This document shows, one piece after another, positions 8,177 through 14,734 of a stretch of DNA of 16,952 nt. Numbering within the stretch: the first letter of the stretch is position 1; each line of letters starts with the position of its first letter. Below the pieces are notes generated by a model. It was not told the origin of the DNA and searched no databases. It worked only from the letters and a program-made list of their open reading frames with translations. Position numbers and translations under genes: made by a program. The stretch comes from Avoscillospira sp045579045 (GTDB lineage: Bacteria; Bacillota; Clostridia; Oscillospirales; Oscillospiraceae), in NCBI GenBank assembly GCA_045579045.1, contig JAZNLL010000105.1, forward strand, positions 1-16,952. The letters run 5' to 3'.

Positions 8177-9448
8177 ATGCTGACTGAACGAATCCAACTG
8201 TTGCCCGGTGTGTTTCTGAATGTGTTTCAGACTGACCGTTTCAAAACCGGCTGCTTCAGTTTTAACCTTTTGCAGCCTTTGACATTGGAAGACGCTGCTC
8301 CCAATGCCCTCCTGCCCAGTGTATTGCTGCGAGGCTGCCGGGCTTATCCCGATATGCAGTCCATTTCCCACCGACTGGATCATCTCTACGGTGCCACCAT
8401 AGGAACTCTTGTCCGTAAGAAGGGCGAGGTGCAGACGGTCGGTCTGTACACGGATTTTCTGGAAGACCGCTATGCCGAAAATGAACCGCTGTTTTCTCAG
8501 ATGATGGAGTTTCTGGGTCAGCTGCTCTTTGAGCCCTGCGGCGCACCGGAGGGGTTTGTAGAGGAATATGTGGAAAGCGAAGCACTGAACCTTGCCAACA
8601 CCCTCGACAGCCGCATCAACGACAAGCGTGCATGGGCTGTCAATCGCTTGCTGCATCACATGTGCAAAGAGGAAGCCTATTCCGTTCCTCGGCTGGGAGA
8701 AAAGGAAACGCTGTCCGGCATCAACGGTAAAAACCTGTACGAGCGGTGGCAGAAGATGCTGTCCACCTCCCCCATCGAGTTGTTCTATCTGGGGCAGCAG
8801 TCCAAAGAAGCCGTACTGCAGTCCATGGACAAGCTGCTGAAGCAGCTGCCTGACCGTCAGGTGCAGCCCATGCCCGGAACCGCTGTGATCCGCCCCCAAC
8901 GGGATGTGCAGTATGTGCAGGAAGCCATGGATGTGACCCAGGGCAAACTGACCATCGGTCTGCGGACAGATATCACCGTGGAAGATCCTCGTTATCCTGC
9001 CCTGACTATGCTGAACGCGATCTACGGCAGCGGCATGACCAGCAAGCTGTTTGTAGAGATCCGGGAAGCCCAGTCCCTGTGCTACTATGCCAGTTCCTCC
9101 ATGGATAAGTTCAAAGGCGTCATGATGGTAGACTGCGGCATCGAATTCCGGAATTATGAGATCGCGTTGGAAGGCATCCTCCATCAGCTGGAGCTGTGTA
9201 AACAAGGACAGATCACCGAAGCGGAGCTGGAGTCTGCCCGTTCTTACCTTATTTCCTCTTTGAAAGCCGGAAATGACAGCCCCGGAAGGCTGGACGATTA
9301 TGCCATCGGACAGGCCATTGCAGGTTTCACCGACACCATGGATGACTTTGCTGCCAGATTGCAGACTGTTACCAGGGAACAGGTCGTAGAGGCCGCCAAC
9401 AGTCTTTCTCTGGACACAGTTTACTTTCTTAACGGAGCAGAAGTATGA
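8177..9448 (+). CDS. M16 family peptidase-like subunit, incomplete zinc site (YmfF-type)
   Basis: 423 residues from ATG with AAAGGA 8 bases upstream. No signal peptide. The C-terminal half has the M16 signature YGSGMTSKLFVEIREAQSLCYYASS, quoted in part as GSGMTSKLFVEIREAQSLCY. At the place of the catalytic HxxEH, residues 65-69 read HRLDH, with Asp for the catalytic Glu. No Glu is seen where the third zinc ligand should be (around 135-140 the sequence is EALNLA). It is therefore probably a non-catalytic or weakly active partner of the next gene, as in the YmfF/YmfH pair of Bacillus and the MPP/PMP heterodimers. The stop codon overlaps the partner's start (ATGA), which implies coupled translation and a 1:1 complex. 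Its substrate is unknown. Confidence 0.88.
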   Translation: MLTERIQLLPGVFLNVFQTDRFKTGCFSFNLLQPLTLEDAAPNALLPSVLLRGCRAYPDMQSISHRLDHLYGATIGTLVRKKGEVQTVGLYTDFLEDRYAENEPLFSQMMEFLGQLLFEPCGAPEGFVEEYVESEALNLANTLDSRINDKRAWAVNRLLHHMCKEEAYSVPRLGEKETLSGINGKNLYERWQKMLSTSPIELFYLGQQSKEAVLQSMDKLLKQLPDRQVQPMPGTAVIRPQRDVQYVQEAMDVTQGKLTIGLRTDITVEDPRYPALTMLNAIYGSGMTSKLFVEIREAQSLCYYASSSMDKFKGVMMVDCGIEFRNYEIALEGILHQLELCKQGQITEAELESARSYLISSLKAGNDSPGRLDDYAIGQAIAGFTDTMDDFAARLQTVTREQVVEAANSLSLDTVYFLNGAEV

Positions 9449-10713
9449 TTTTGAAACCTTATCCTCATCTGGGTGAACGGGTCTATGAAGCCCGTCTGGA
9501 CAACGGACTTCTGGTGCGGGTCATCCCCAAAGACGGTTTTGCCAAGACCCATGCCTTCTTTGCCGTTAATTACGGCTCCATGGACACCCGTTTTTCTCTG
9601 GATGGCAAAAGCTATGTGACCCCCGAAGGTGTTGCCCATTATCTGGAGCACAAAATGTTTGACATGCCCAACGGCAATGCCATGTATATGTTCTCTGAGT
9701 TTGGCGGCAGTCCCAATGCCTTCACCAGCTATGACATGACCGCATACTATGTGGAATGTACCGACTATGTGAAGGAAAATCTGAAAATCCTGCTGGAATA
9801 TGTCACTACCCCCTATTTCACCAAAGAAAGTGTGGAAAAAGAGCAGGGTATCATCGCCCAGGAAATTCGGATGTACGAAGACAGCCCCGACAGCTGCATC
9901 TTTGAAGAACTGTTTGCTGCCATGTATCAAAATCACCCCATTCGCAATCCCATCGCCGGTACGGTGGAAAGTATTCGGGAAATTACCGATGAAACGCTGT
10001 ATCAATGCTACAACGCATTCTACACACCGGAGAACATGATGCTCTGTGTGGTGGGCGATGTGGAGCCGCAGATGGTCTTTGATCTGGCAGAGGCGGTTGT
10101 TCCCAAAGGACACGCAGCACCCATCCGTGATTACGGGGCACAGGAAGAAATGTCTCCCGTCCGTAAGCGGTCGGAAAAGAAAATGGAAGTTTCCATGCCG
10201 ATGTTTGCCTTTGGTTTCAAAGCCGAACCCGCAAAGGGCGGTGACGATTCTATGGCACAGGAGATCATCGGCGACTTGGCTGCGGAAATTCTCATGGGTG
10301 AGTCCTCTCCCCTGTATACACGGCTCTATGAAGACAATCTCATTGATGCCGGGTTCTCCGTTGGTTACGAGGGCATCAAGGGTGCCTCCCTCATTTCCGC
10401 CGGCGGTGACAGCCGTGATCCGGAGGCTGTTCTGGAAGCCATTCTCAAAGAAGCGGAAAAGCTTTCCAAAAATGGCTTGGATGAGGATTTGTTCCTGCGG
10501 CTAAAGCGTTCTGCCCTTGGCCGGAGGATGCGGAATTTGGACAGTTTTTCCAGTATTTGCTACCGGATGTGTGCTTATCATTTTGAGGGAACGGATTACC
10601 TGGCTTTCCCGGAGCGGTTCCGGGAAATTGGCATGGAGCAGGTGGCGGAATTCCTGAACAGAACCGTCACAGAAGACCGAAGTGCCATGTCCGTCATCCG
10701 TCCCATTGGTTAA
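9445..10713 (+). CDS. M16 family zinc metallopeptidase, catalytic subunit (YmfH-type)
   Basis: 422 residues starting in the ATGA overlap with the previous gene. The inverted zinc motif is intact: H65-Y-L-E68-H69 within GVAHYLEHKMFD, with E140 (IIAQEIRMYEDSP) as the probable third ligand. The family fold continues with PIAGTVESI (about 158-166) and a C-terminal inactive-like lobe ending at residue 422. Related proteins (YmfH, pitrilysin, mitochondrial processing peptidase) degrade or trim peptides inside a chamber formed by two similar subunits. There is no secretion signal, so it acts in the cytoplasm. lgt follows after 12 bases, in the same transcript. A role in peptide turnover is family knowledge; the actual substrate cannot be read from the sequence. 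Confidence 0.92.
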   Translation: MILKPYPHLGERVYEARLDNGLLVRVIPKDGFAKTHAFFAVNYGSMDTRFSLDGKSYVTPEGVAHYLEHKMFDMPNGNAMYMFSEFGGSPNAFTSYDMTAYYVECTDYVKENLKILLEYVTTPYFTKESVEKEQGIIAQEIRMYEDSPDSCIFEELFAAMYQNHPIRNPIAGTVESIREITDETLYQCYNAFYTPENMMLCVVGDVEPQMVFDLAEAVVPKGHAAPIRDYGAQEEMSPVRKRSEKKMEVSMPMFAFGFKAEPAKGGDDSMAQEIIGDLAAEILMGESSPLYTRLYEDNLIDAGFSVGYEGIKGASLISAGGDSRDPEAVLEAILKEAEKLSKNGLDEDLFLRLKRSALGRRMRNLDSFSSICYRMCAYHFEGTDYLAFPERFREIGMEQVAEFLNRTVTEDRSAMSVIRPIG

Positions 10714-10725
10714 GGAGGCTGCAAT

Positions 10726-11589
10726 ATGAGTCCCATCACTTTCCCCAATTTGGGTATTGAACTAAATCCAAGCCGGGTGGCCTTTACCCTGTTTGGAAAA
10801 GACATCTACTGGTACGGCATTATCATTGCTCTTGGATTTGCTTTGGCTGTCATCTATGCCATGCGCCGTGTAGATGAATTCGGGTTGGTACAGGATAACA
10901 TTCTGGATTTTATCTTTGTGGCCGTTCCCGCCGCCGTCATCTGCGCAAGGCTGTACTACTGCATCTTTGAATGGGAGAGTTATAAAGACAATCCCATTTC
11001 CGTTCTCTATATCTGGGAGGGCGGCATTGCCATCTACGGTGCCGTCATTGGCTCCATTATTGCAGCAGTTTTGTTCTGCAAAATCAAAAAAGTACCCCTT
11101 CTGCCCCTTATGGACATCGGTGCGCTGGGTCTGCTGATCGGTCAGATGATCGGTCGCTGGGGCAACTTTATGAACCGGGAGGCTCACGGTGCTGTGACGG
11201 ATTCTTTCCTGAAGATGGGTCTTGTCAACGGCGGAGAGGTGGTCTATTATCATCCTACCTTCCTGTATGAATCCCTTTGGAATCTGGTCGGTTTCGTTTT
11301 GCTGCACTTTGTCAGCAAGAAACGGAAGTTTGACGGTCAGGTGTTCTTGGGCTATGTGATCTGGTACGGTCTTGGCAGAGCCTGGATCGAAGGTCTGCGG
11401 ACAGACAGTCTGTATCTGTTCGGCACCGGCATCCGGGTCAGCCAGCTGCTGGCAGCCGTGTCTGCCGTTGCCGCCATCGCCGTGATGGTCTATATCCTCA
11501 AGGTAAAAAAACCTCAGACAGAGCAGCTGTTTGTCAATAAGCTCCGCAAGGCGCAGGAAGAAGCCGAGGAAGAGGCGCAGCAGATTTGA
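10726..11589 (+). CDS. lgt: Prolipoprotein diacylglyceryl transferase
   Basis: 287 residues. This integral membrane enzyme moves diacylglycerol from phosphatidylglycerol to the lipobox cysteine of prolipoproteins, the first step of lipoprotein maturation. The family signature GRWGNFMNREAHG is at 143-155. Also present are YWYGIII (28-34), HPTFLYES (176-183) and WYGLGRAWIEGLRTDSL (213-229). Several hydrophobic helices fit the seven-helix fold. The start is ATG with AAGGAGG 7 bases upstream, directly after the M16 stop codon. The length is normal, with a charged Lys/Glu-rich cytoplasmic tail of about 25 residues. It is the last gene of the M16 operon. No clear terminator follows, so some read-through into the next gene is possible. 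Confidence 0.97.
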   Translation: MSPITFPNLGIELNPSRVAFTLFGKDIYWYGIIIALGFALAVIYAMRRVDEFGLVQDNILDFIFVAVPAAVICARLYYCIFEWESYKDNPISVLYIWEGGIAIYGAVIGSIIAAVLFCKIKKVPLLPLMDIGALGLLIGQMIGRWGNFMNREAHGAVTDSFLKMGLVNGGEVVYYHPTFLYESLWNLVGFVLLHFVSKKRKFDGQVFLGYVIWYGLGRAWIEGLRTDSLYLFGTGIRVSQLLAAVSAVAAIAVMVYILKVKKPQTEQLFVNKLRKAQEEAEEEAQQI

Positions 11590-11597
11590 TATTTTCG

Positions 11598-11625
11598 TTG
11601 TTTTTCGGCAAAAACATGCTATAAT
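11598..11625 (+). promoter_or_regulatory. Extended -10 promoter of the coiled-coil protein gene
   Basis: TGCTATAAT (11617-11625) is a perfect extended -10. A weak -35, TTGTTT (11598-11603), lies 16 bases upstream. Transcription would start near 11632. The short A/T hairpin GTTTTT-CGGC-AAAAAC (11600-11615) overlaps the spacer. Confidence 0.65.
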
Positions 11626-11659
11626 TAAGAAAAAATGACCTTTGAAAGGAGTCTATATC

Positions 11660-12058
11660 ATGGCATTTCTGGATAATCTGGATACCATCCGCGAAAAAGC
11701 AGCTGAGGCTGCTCAGGCTGCTGCAAAAAAGACCAAGCAGCTGGCTGAGATCGCCAAGGCCAATGTGTCCATCTATTCTGAGGAAGATAAGATCAAGAAG
11801 GCTCAGCAGGAGCTGGGCAAGCTGTACTACCGGGATTATGTGGTCGGCGAAGAACTGGATGAAGCCGAATACCTGCCCTGGTGTCAGCAGATCGATGAAG
11901 CCAAGCAGACCATCGCAGATCTGCAGGATTACATTGCAGAGCTGAAGGCCCAGCGTGTGGATATGGATACTCCCGACGCCGATATCGTAGAAGTCACCGA
12001 AGAAGACTTTGTGGAAACTGTCGAAGCCGAGATCGTGGACGTTCCCGGCGAAGAATAA
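11660..12058 (+). CDS. Small acidic coiled-coil protein, function unknown
   Basis: 132 residues from ATG 11660, with AAAGGAG 8 bases upstream; an in-frame TTG at 11642 lies before that ribosome site and is rejected. The N-terminal two-thirds is helical and charged: an Ala/Lys-rich stretch (residues 10-30), then EEDKIKKAQQELGKLYYRDY and a second heptad-rich helix (about 80-97). The last 30 residues are strongly acidic (EVTEEDFVETVEAEIVDVPGEE in part). The layout, with GKLYY between two helices, recalls small Firmicutes proteins that end in a zinc ribbon; here no cysteine pair is present and the acidic tail takes its place. There is no signal peptide or membrane helix. It has its own promoter and terminator, so it is a single-gene unit. 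I do not assign a function. Confidence 0.85.
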   Translation: MAFLDNLDTIREKAAEAAQAAAKKTKQLAEIAKANVSIYSEEDKIKKAQQELGKLYYRDYVVGEELDEAEYLPWCQQIDEAKQTIADLQDYIAELKAQRVDMDTPDADIVEVTEEDFVETVEAEIVDVPGEE

Positions 12059-12061
12059 GCA

Positions 12062-12091
12062 AAAAAGAAGCACCTTACGGTGCTTCTTTTT
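12062..12091. terminator. Bidirectional rho-independent terminator
   Basis: AAAAAGAAGCACC (12062-12074) pairs with GGTGCTTCTTTTT (12079-12091) around a TTAC loop, a 13-pair stem with T runs on both strands. It serves both the coiled-coil gene and the convergent htpG. Confidence 0.94.
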
Positions 12092-12095
12092 ACTA

Positions 12096-13994
12096 TCAGA
12101 TCATCAAACTGCAAACCAGATCGGTGTATTCTGTGGGGTTTTCCAGAGGCAGGTCGGCGATGAGCAGAGCCTGACACCAGAGGAGTTTGGCATACTTTTC
12201 TGCCTTTTCCTTATCGGCGTCCATGGCTGCTTCCAGAGCCGCAAAGACGGGATGAGAGGCATTCAGCTCCAGAATTCTGCCGCTTTCATAGGCAAATTCG
12301 GGATTGACGCGCTTCATATACTTCTCCATCTCGAAGCTCATACCGGCTTCGGGAACAAGGCACACGGGATGGCTGCGGAGGGTCTTGCTGATGCGGACTT
12401 CCTTGGCCTTTTCACCCAGAGTTTCCTTGACGAAGTCCAGAACCGACTGATGGGTCTGAGCAGTTTCTTCTGCCTGCTTCTTCTCCTCTTCGGTCTGCAG
12501 ACCCAGATCCTCCGTGGCAATGTTGCGGAATTCCTTTTCGTTAAACCGCATGAGGGTCTGGGGGACAAATTCATCCACATCCTCGGTGAAATACAGAATG
12601 TCATAGCCCTTTTCCCGCACCAGTTCTGCCTGAGGCAGCTGCGCCAGACGGCTGCGGCTCTCACCCGCAGCATAATAAATATACTTCTGCTCTTCGCCCA
12701 TGGCATCGGCATATTCCTGCAGAGTCACCAGTTTTTCTTCCTTGGCAGACCAGAACATCAGCAGTTCCTGCAGCAGATCCTTGTGGGCGCCGTATTCCGC
12801 CACCACACCGTATTTCAGCTGACGACCAAAGGCAGCAAAGAACTTTTCATACTTCTCCCGATCGTTCTTCAGCAGCTTCACCAGCTCTGCCTTGATCTTC
12901 TTTTCCAGATTGGCAGCGATGAACTTCAGCTGACGGTCATGCTGGAGCATCTCACGGGAAATGTTCAGGCTCAGATCCTGAGAATCCACCACACCCTTGA
13001 CAAAGCGGAAGTGCTCCGGCAGCAGGTCTTCGCAGTTCTCCATGATGAGCACACCGGAAGAATAGAGCTGCAGACCCTTCTTATACTCCTTGGTGTAGTA
13101 ATTATAAGGGGTCTTGCCGGGAACGAACAGCATGGCCTTATAGGTCACAGCACCTTCCACACTGAAGTGAATGGTTGCCAAAGGATCTTCAAAATCGAAG
13201 AACTTATCCTTGTAGAAGCCGTGGTATTCTTCCTCGGTGATGTCCTTCTTGGGCTTCTGCCACAAGGGCACCATGGAGTTGAAGGTTTCCGTCTCGGTGA
13301 CGGTCTCATACTCAGGCTTGGCATTTTCATCGCCTTCCGGCATTTCCTTCATCTTCTGGGTCTGGACATCCATTTTCACGGGATACCGGATGTAATCGGA
13401 GTACTTTTTGACCAGGTTCCGCAGTTCCCAATTCTTAAGATAACGGGAATACTGCTCGTCCTCTGTATCCTCTCTCAGCTTCAGAATGATCTCCGTACCG
13501 GCAGTTTCCTTATCGCAGGGAGTCAGAGTATAGCCGTCAGCACCGGCAGACTGCCACATCCATGCTTCGTCGCTGCCATACTTCTTGGAAACGACGGTGA
13601 TGTTATCCGCCACCATAAAGGCAGAATAGAAGCCAACACCGAACTGGCCAATGATATCCACATCGGCATTTTCGTCCAGCTCTTTCTTAAAGGCCAGAGA
13701 ACCGCTCTTGGCGATGGTGCCGAGGTTCTCCTCCATCTCCTCCCTGGACATACCGATGCCGTTGTCGGAAACGGTCAGCAGGCGGTATTTCTCGTCTGCC
13801 TTCAGCCAGATGGCAAAATCGTCCCGGTTCAGACCTACATTCTGGTCGGTCAAAGCCCGGTAAGCTAGCTTATCGATGGCATCGGAAGCGTTGGAAATCA
13901 GCTCACGCAGGAAAATTTCCTGATTGGTATAAATGGAATTGATCATCAGGTCGAGAAGCCGCTTGCTCTCCGCCCGAAATTCTTTTTTCTTCAT
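12096..13994 (-). CDS. htpG: Molecular chaperone HtpG (Hsp90)
   Basis: 632 residues, normal for bacterial Hsp90, a cytoplasmic ATP-dependent dimeric chaperone. The GHKL ATP site is intact: family signature YTNQEIFLRELISNASDA (22-39) with catalytic E31 and N35, DNGIGM (77-82), and the lid GQFGVGFYSAF (116-126). Middle and C-terminal dimerisation domains follow to VCSLMI at the end. The start is ATG with AAGGA 9 bases upstream. The promoter carries a CIRCE operator, so transcription should be repressed by HrcA and released on heat shock. In Bacillus subtilis htpG is not under CIRCE control, so this arrangement differs from that model. It is a single-gene unit ending at a shared terminator. Confidence 0.98.
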   Translation of the reverse strand: MKKKEFRAESKRLLDLMINSIYTNQEIFLRELISNASDAIDKLAYRALTDQNVGLNRDDFAIWLKADEKYRLLTVSDNGIGMSREEMEENLGTIAKSGSLAFKKELDENADVDIIGQFGVGFYSAFMVADNITVVSKKYGSDEAWMWQSAGADGYTLTPCDKETAGTEIILKLREDTEDEQYSRYLKNWELRNLVKKYSDYIRYPVKMDVQTQKMKEMPEGDENAKPEYETVTETETFNSMVPLWQKPKKDITEEEYHGFYKDKFFDFEDPLATIHFSVEGAVTYKAMLFVPGKTPYNYYTKEYKKGLQLYSSGVLIMENCEDLLPEHFRFVKGVVDSQDLSLNISREMLQHDRQLKFIAANLEKKIKAELVKLLKNDREKYEKFFAAFGRQLKYGVVAEYGAHKDLLQELLMFWSAKEEKLVTLQEYADAMGEEQKYIYYAAGESRSRLAQLPQAELVREKGYDILYFTEDVDEFVPQTLMRFNEKEFRNIATEDLGLQTEEEKKQAEETAQTHQSVLDFVKETLGEKAKEVRISKTLRSHPVCLVPEAGMSFEMEKYMKRVNPEFAYESGRILELNASHPVFAALEAAMDADKEKAEKYAKLLWCQALLIADLPLENPTEYTDLVCSLMI

Positions 13995-14015
13995 GGGTAC
14001 ACATCCTTAAAATCG

Positions 14016-14056
14016 AATTAGGTTAGCACTCTTTCTCTTTGAGTGCTAACCTAATT
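14016..14056. promoter_or_regulatory. CIRCE operator (HrcA binding site) of htpG
   Basis: TTAGCACTC (14023-14031), a 9-base spacer, and GAGTGCTAA (14041-14049) match the CIRCE consensus at all 18 positions. The pairing extends outward by AATTAGG/CCTAATT to give perfect 16-base arms. It begins inside the htpG -10 element and covers the predicted transcription start, the right place for repression by HrcA. Confidence 0.97.
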
Positions 14057-14081
14057 ATAACCACATATTTGAAATTTGCAA
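14054..14081 (-). promoter_or_regulatory. htpG promoter
   Basis: On the minus strand TTGCAA (14076-14081) and TATAAT (14054-14059) are 16 bases apart. The -10 overlaps the outer end of the CIRCE arm by three bases, so bound HrcA would block it. Confidence 0.75.
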
Positions 14082-14098
14082 GAGGGTTCACAGAAAAT

Positions 14099-14260
14099 TC
14101 AATTTTCTGATTCTGTCATATCCAGATAGATCTCCTCGGCAGACTGCTGTCCCGTAACCAAAATCTCTATGGCGCGACCGAAATTCAGATTATCCATTTC
14201 TGCGAGTGCATCCGTTACCGCATTGTATAAAACAGTATAATACTTGGGTAAGCTGTCCAT
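14099..14260 (-). CDS. 53-residue protein of unknown function
   Basis: A short open frame from ATG 14260 to TGA, with a perfect GGAGG ribosome site (14269-14273) 8 bases upstream, which makes it convincing despite its size. It begins MDSLPKYYTVLYNAVTDAL and continues to a second helix, AIEILVTGQQSAEEIYL (30-46). Two amphipathic helices joined by a short turn are predicted. It has no cysteines, signal peptide or membrane segment. I recall the pattern YNAVTDAL...GQQxAEExYL in many small hypothetical proteins of Oscillospiraceae, but know no function. It is divergent from the ribbon-helix-helix gene across 103 bases holding repeated ATACAA half-sites, so the two may be co-regulated. htpG lies downstream on the same strand, but has its own promoter. 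Confidence 0.78.
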   Translation of the reverse strand: MDSLPKYYTVLYNAVTDALAEMDNLNFGRAIEILVTGQQSAEEIYLDMTESEN

Positions 14261-14295
14261 AACACAGACCTCCATAATGCTTTTGTTGCACGTCT

Positions 14296-14324
14296 ATCAT
14301 ACAACATTTCTACTTATTCCGCAA
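14296..14324 (-). promoter_or_regulatory. Candidate promoter of the 53-residue protein gene
   Basis: On the minus strand TTGCGG (14319-14324) and TATGAT (14296-14301) are 17 bases apart. Both overlap ATACAA half-sites. The -35 matches consensus in only 3 of 6 positions. Confidence 0.4.
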
Positions 14325-14347
14325 TACAATTATAATACAAATTGTAT
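14299..14347. promoter_or_regulatory. Cluster of ATACAA half-sites, candidate operator
   Basis: ATACAA occurs at 14299-14304, 14324-14329 and 14335-14340, and inverted (TTGTAT) at 14342-14347. The last two make the palindrome ATACAA-A-TTGTAT. Copies two and three start 11 bases apart, about one helical turn. The cluster covers TATAAT (14331-14336), the likely -10 of the ribbon-helix-helix gene, and the promoter of the opposite gene. Ribbon-helix-helix repressors often bind such tandem short sites at their own promoters. Confidence 0.5.
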
Positions 14348-14363
14348 GACGAGGTTAGTATGT

Positions 14364-14540
14364 ATGGCTAAGTTCATTATTCCCAATGTTCCGCCCACAA
14401 CAAATAAAAGTGTTCGTTTCCCCAATGATCTCATTGAACAGATCGAAGAGGCTATCCGCGGTCGGGACTGCACCTTCTCCGCTTTCGTGGTAGAGGCTGT
14501 CCGCGTGGCGTTGGAAAACCTGAAAGAAGAGAACGGATAA
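14364..14540 (+). CDS. Small ribbon-helix-helix (Arc/MetJ-type) DNA-binding protein
   Basis: 58 residues from ATG 14364, with GAGG (14351-14354) 9 bases upstream. The ATG at 14360 is in another frame and hits a stop at once; a longer frame from 14244 would begin upstream of the predicted promoter. After a short N-terminal tail, NKSVRFPND (14-22) is the DNA-contacting beta strand. Helix 1 (LIEQIEEAIRG) and helix 2 (TFSAFVVEAVRVALENL, 37-53) follow, the standard ribbon-helix-helix layout with S39 at the helix 2 cap. Such proteins dimerise and are often autorepressors, antitoxins or mobile-element regulators. The adjacent divergent 53-residue gene is the obvious partner, but nothing in it resembles a known toxin. 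A terminator follows the stop codon. Confidence 0.85.
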   Translation: MAKFIIPNVPPTTNKSVRFPNDLIEQIEEAIRGRDCTFSAFVVEAVRVALENLKEENG

Positions 14541-14572
14541 AGGGCTGCTCGAAAGAGCAGTCCTTTATCTTT
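14538..14572 (+). terminator. Rho-independent terminator after the ribbon-helix-helix gene
   Basis: TAAAGGGCTGCTC (14538-14550) pairs with GAGCAGTCCTTTA (14555-14567) around a GAAA tetraloop, with one G-T pair. The tail TCTTT is a weak T tract, so termination may be partial. Confidence 0.7.
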
Positions 14573-14581
14573 GCGGAAATG

Positions 14582-14665
14582 CGGATTGCCACGTCGCTTT
14601 GCTCCTCGCAATGACACCCCAATAATCGCGTCATTCCGAGCCGCCAAAGGCGGCGTGGGAATCCG
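14582..14665. repeat. Two head-to-head copies of a dispersed intergenic repeat
   Basis: The segment 14582-14615 starts CGGATTGCCACGTCGC and ends CGCAATGAC. Its reverse complement matches 14630-14665 (GTCATTCCGAG...GTGGGAATCCG) with a few differences. Together they form an imperfect inverted repeat of 84 bases with a 14-base centre, able to fold into a long hairpin. Each copy also has a small internal hairpin, for example GCCGCC-AAA-GGCGGC. Translated on the minus strand the first copy gives SLRGAKRRGNP and CHCEEQSDVAIR, strings I recognise from spurious ORFs in many clostridial genomes, which marks this as a widespread high-copy repeat, not a gene. Confidence 0.8.
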
Positions 14666-14674
14666 TTTTCATTC

Positions 14675-14703
14675 TTGTCACAACAGTATTTTTGTGTTAT
14701 AGT
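14675..14703 (+). promoter_or_regulatory. Promoter of the ABC-F gene
   Basis: TTGTCA (14675-14680) and TATAGT (14698-14703) are 17 bases apart, each 5 of 6 to consensus. Transcription would start near 14710, followed by GAGGT (14722-14726) 8 bases before the ATG. The -35 lies 10 bases after the repeat pair. Confidence 0.7.
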
Positions 14704-14734
14704 TAGTATGAATAACTATGCGAGGTAATGTCAA

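Noticed and set aside
8126..9205. A minus-strand open frame of 359 codons opposite the first M16 gene
   Set aside because: It is a shadow of the M16 coding sequence and has low-complexity His/Gln-rich translation typical of antisense frames.
12009..13868. A plus-strand open frame of 619 codons opposite htpG
   Set aside because: It runs antisense to a textbook Hsp90 gene and through a terminator; no ribosome site or known domain.
14244..14363. A 40-residue N-terminal extension of the ribbon-helix-helix protein
   Set aside because: It would start upstream of the predicted promoter and translate across the ATACAA cluster; the ATG at 14364 has its own ribosome site and gives a normal family N-terminus.
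14099..14540. The 53-residue and RHH genes as a standard toxin-antitoxin operon
   Set aside because: The genes are divergent, not in one operon, and the 53-residue protein has no feature of a known toxin such as RelE, MazF, PIN or a membrane helix.
14452..14647. Minus-strand open frames through the repeat, with CHCEEQSDVAIR and SLRGAKRRGNP
   Set aside because: These strings come from the dispersed repeat itself and recur as spurious ORFs in many genomes; the frames also run backwards through the ribbon-helix-helix gene.
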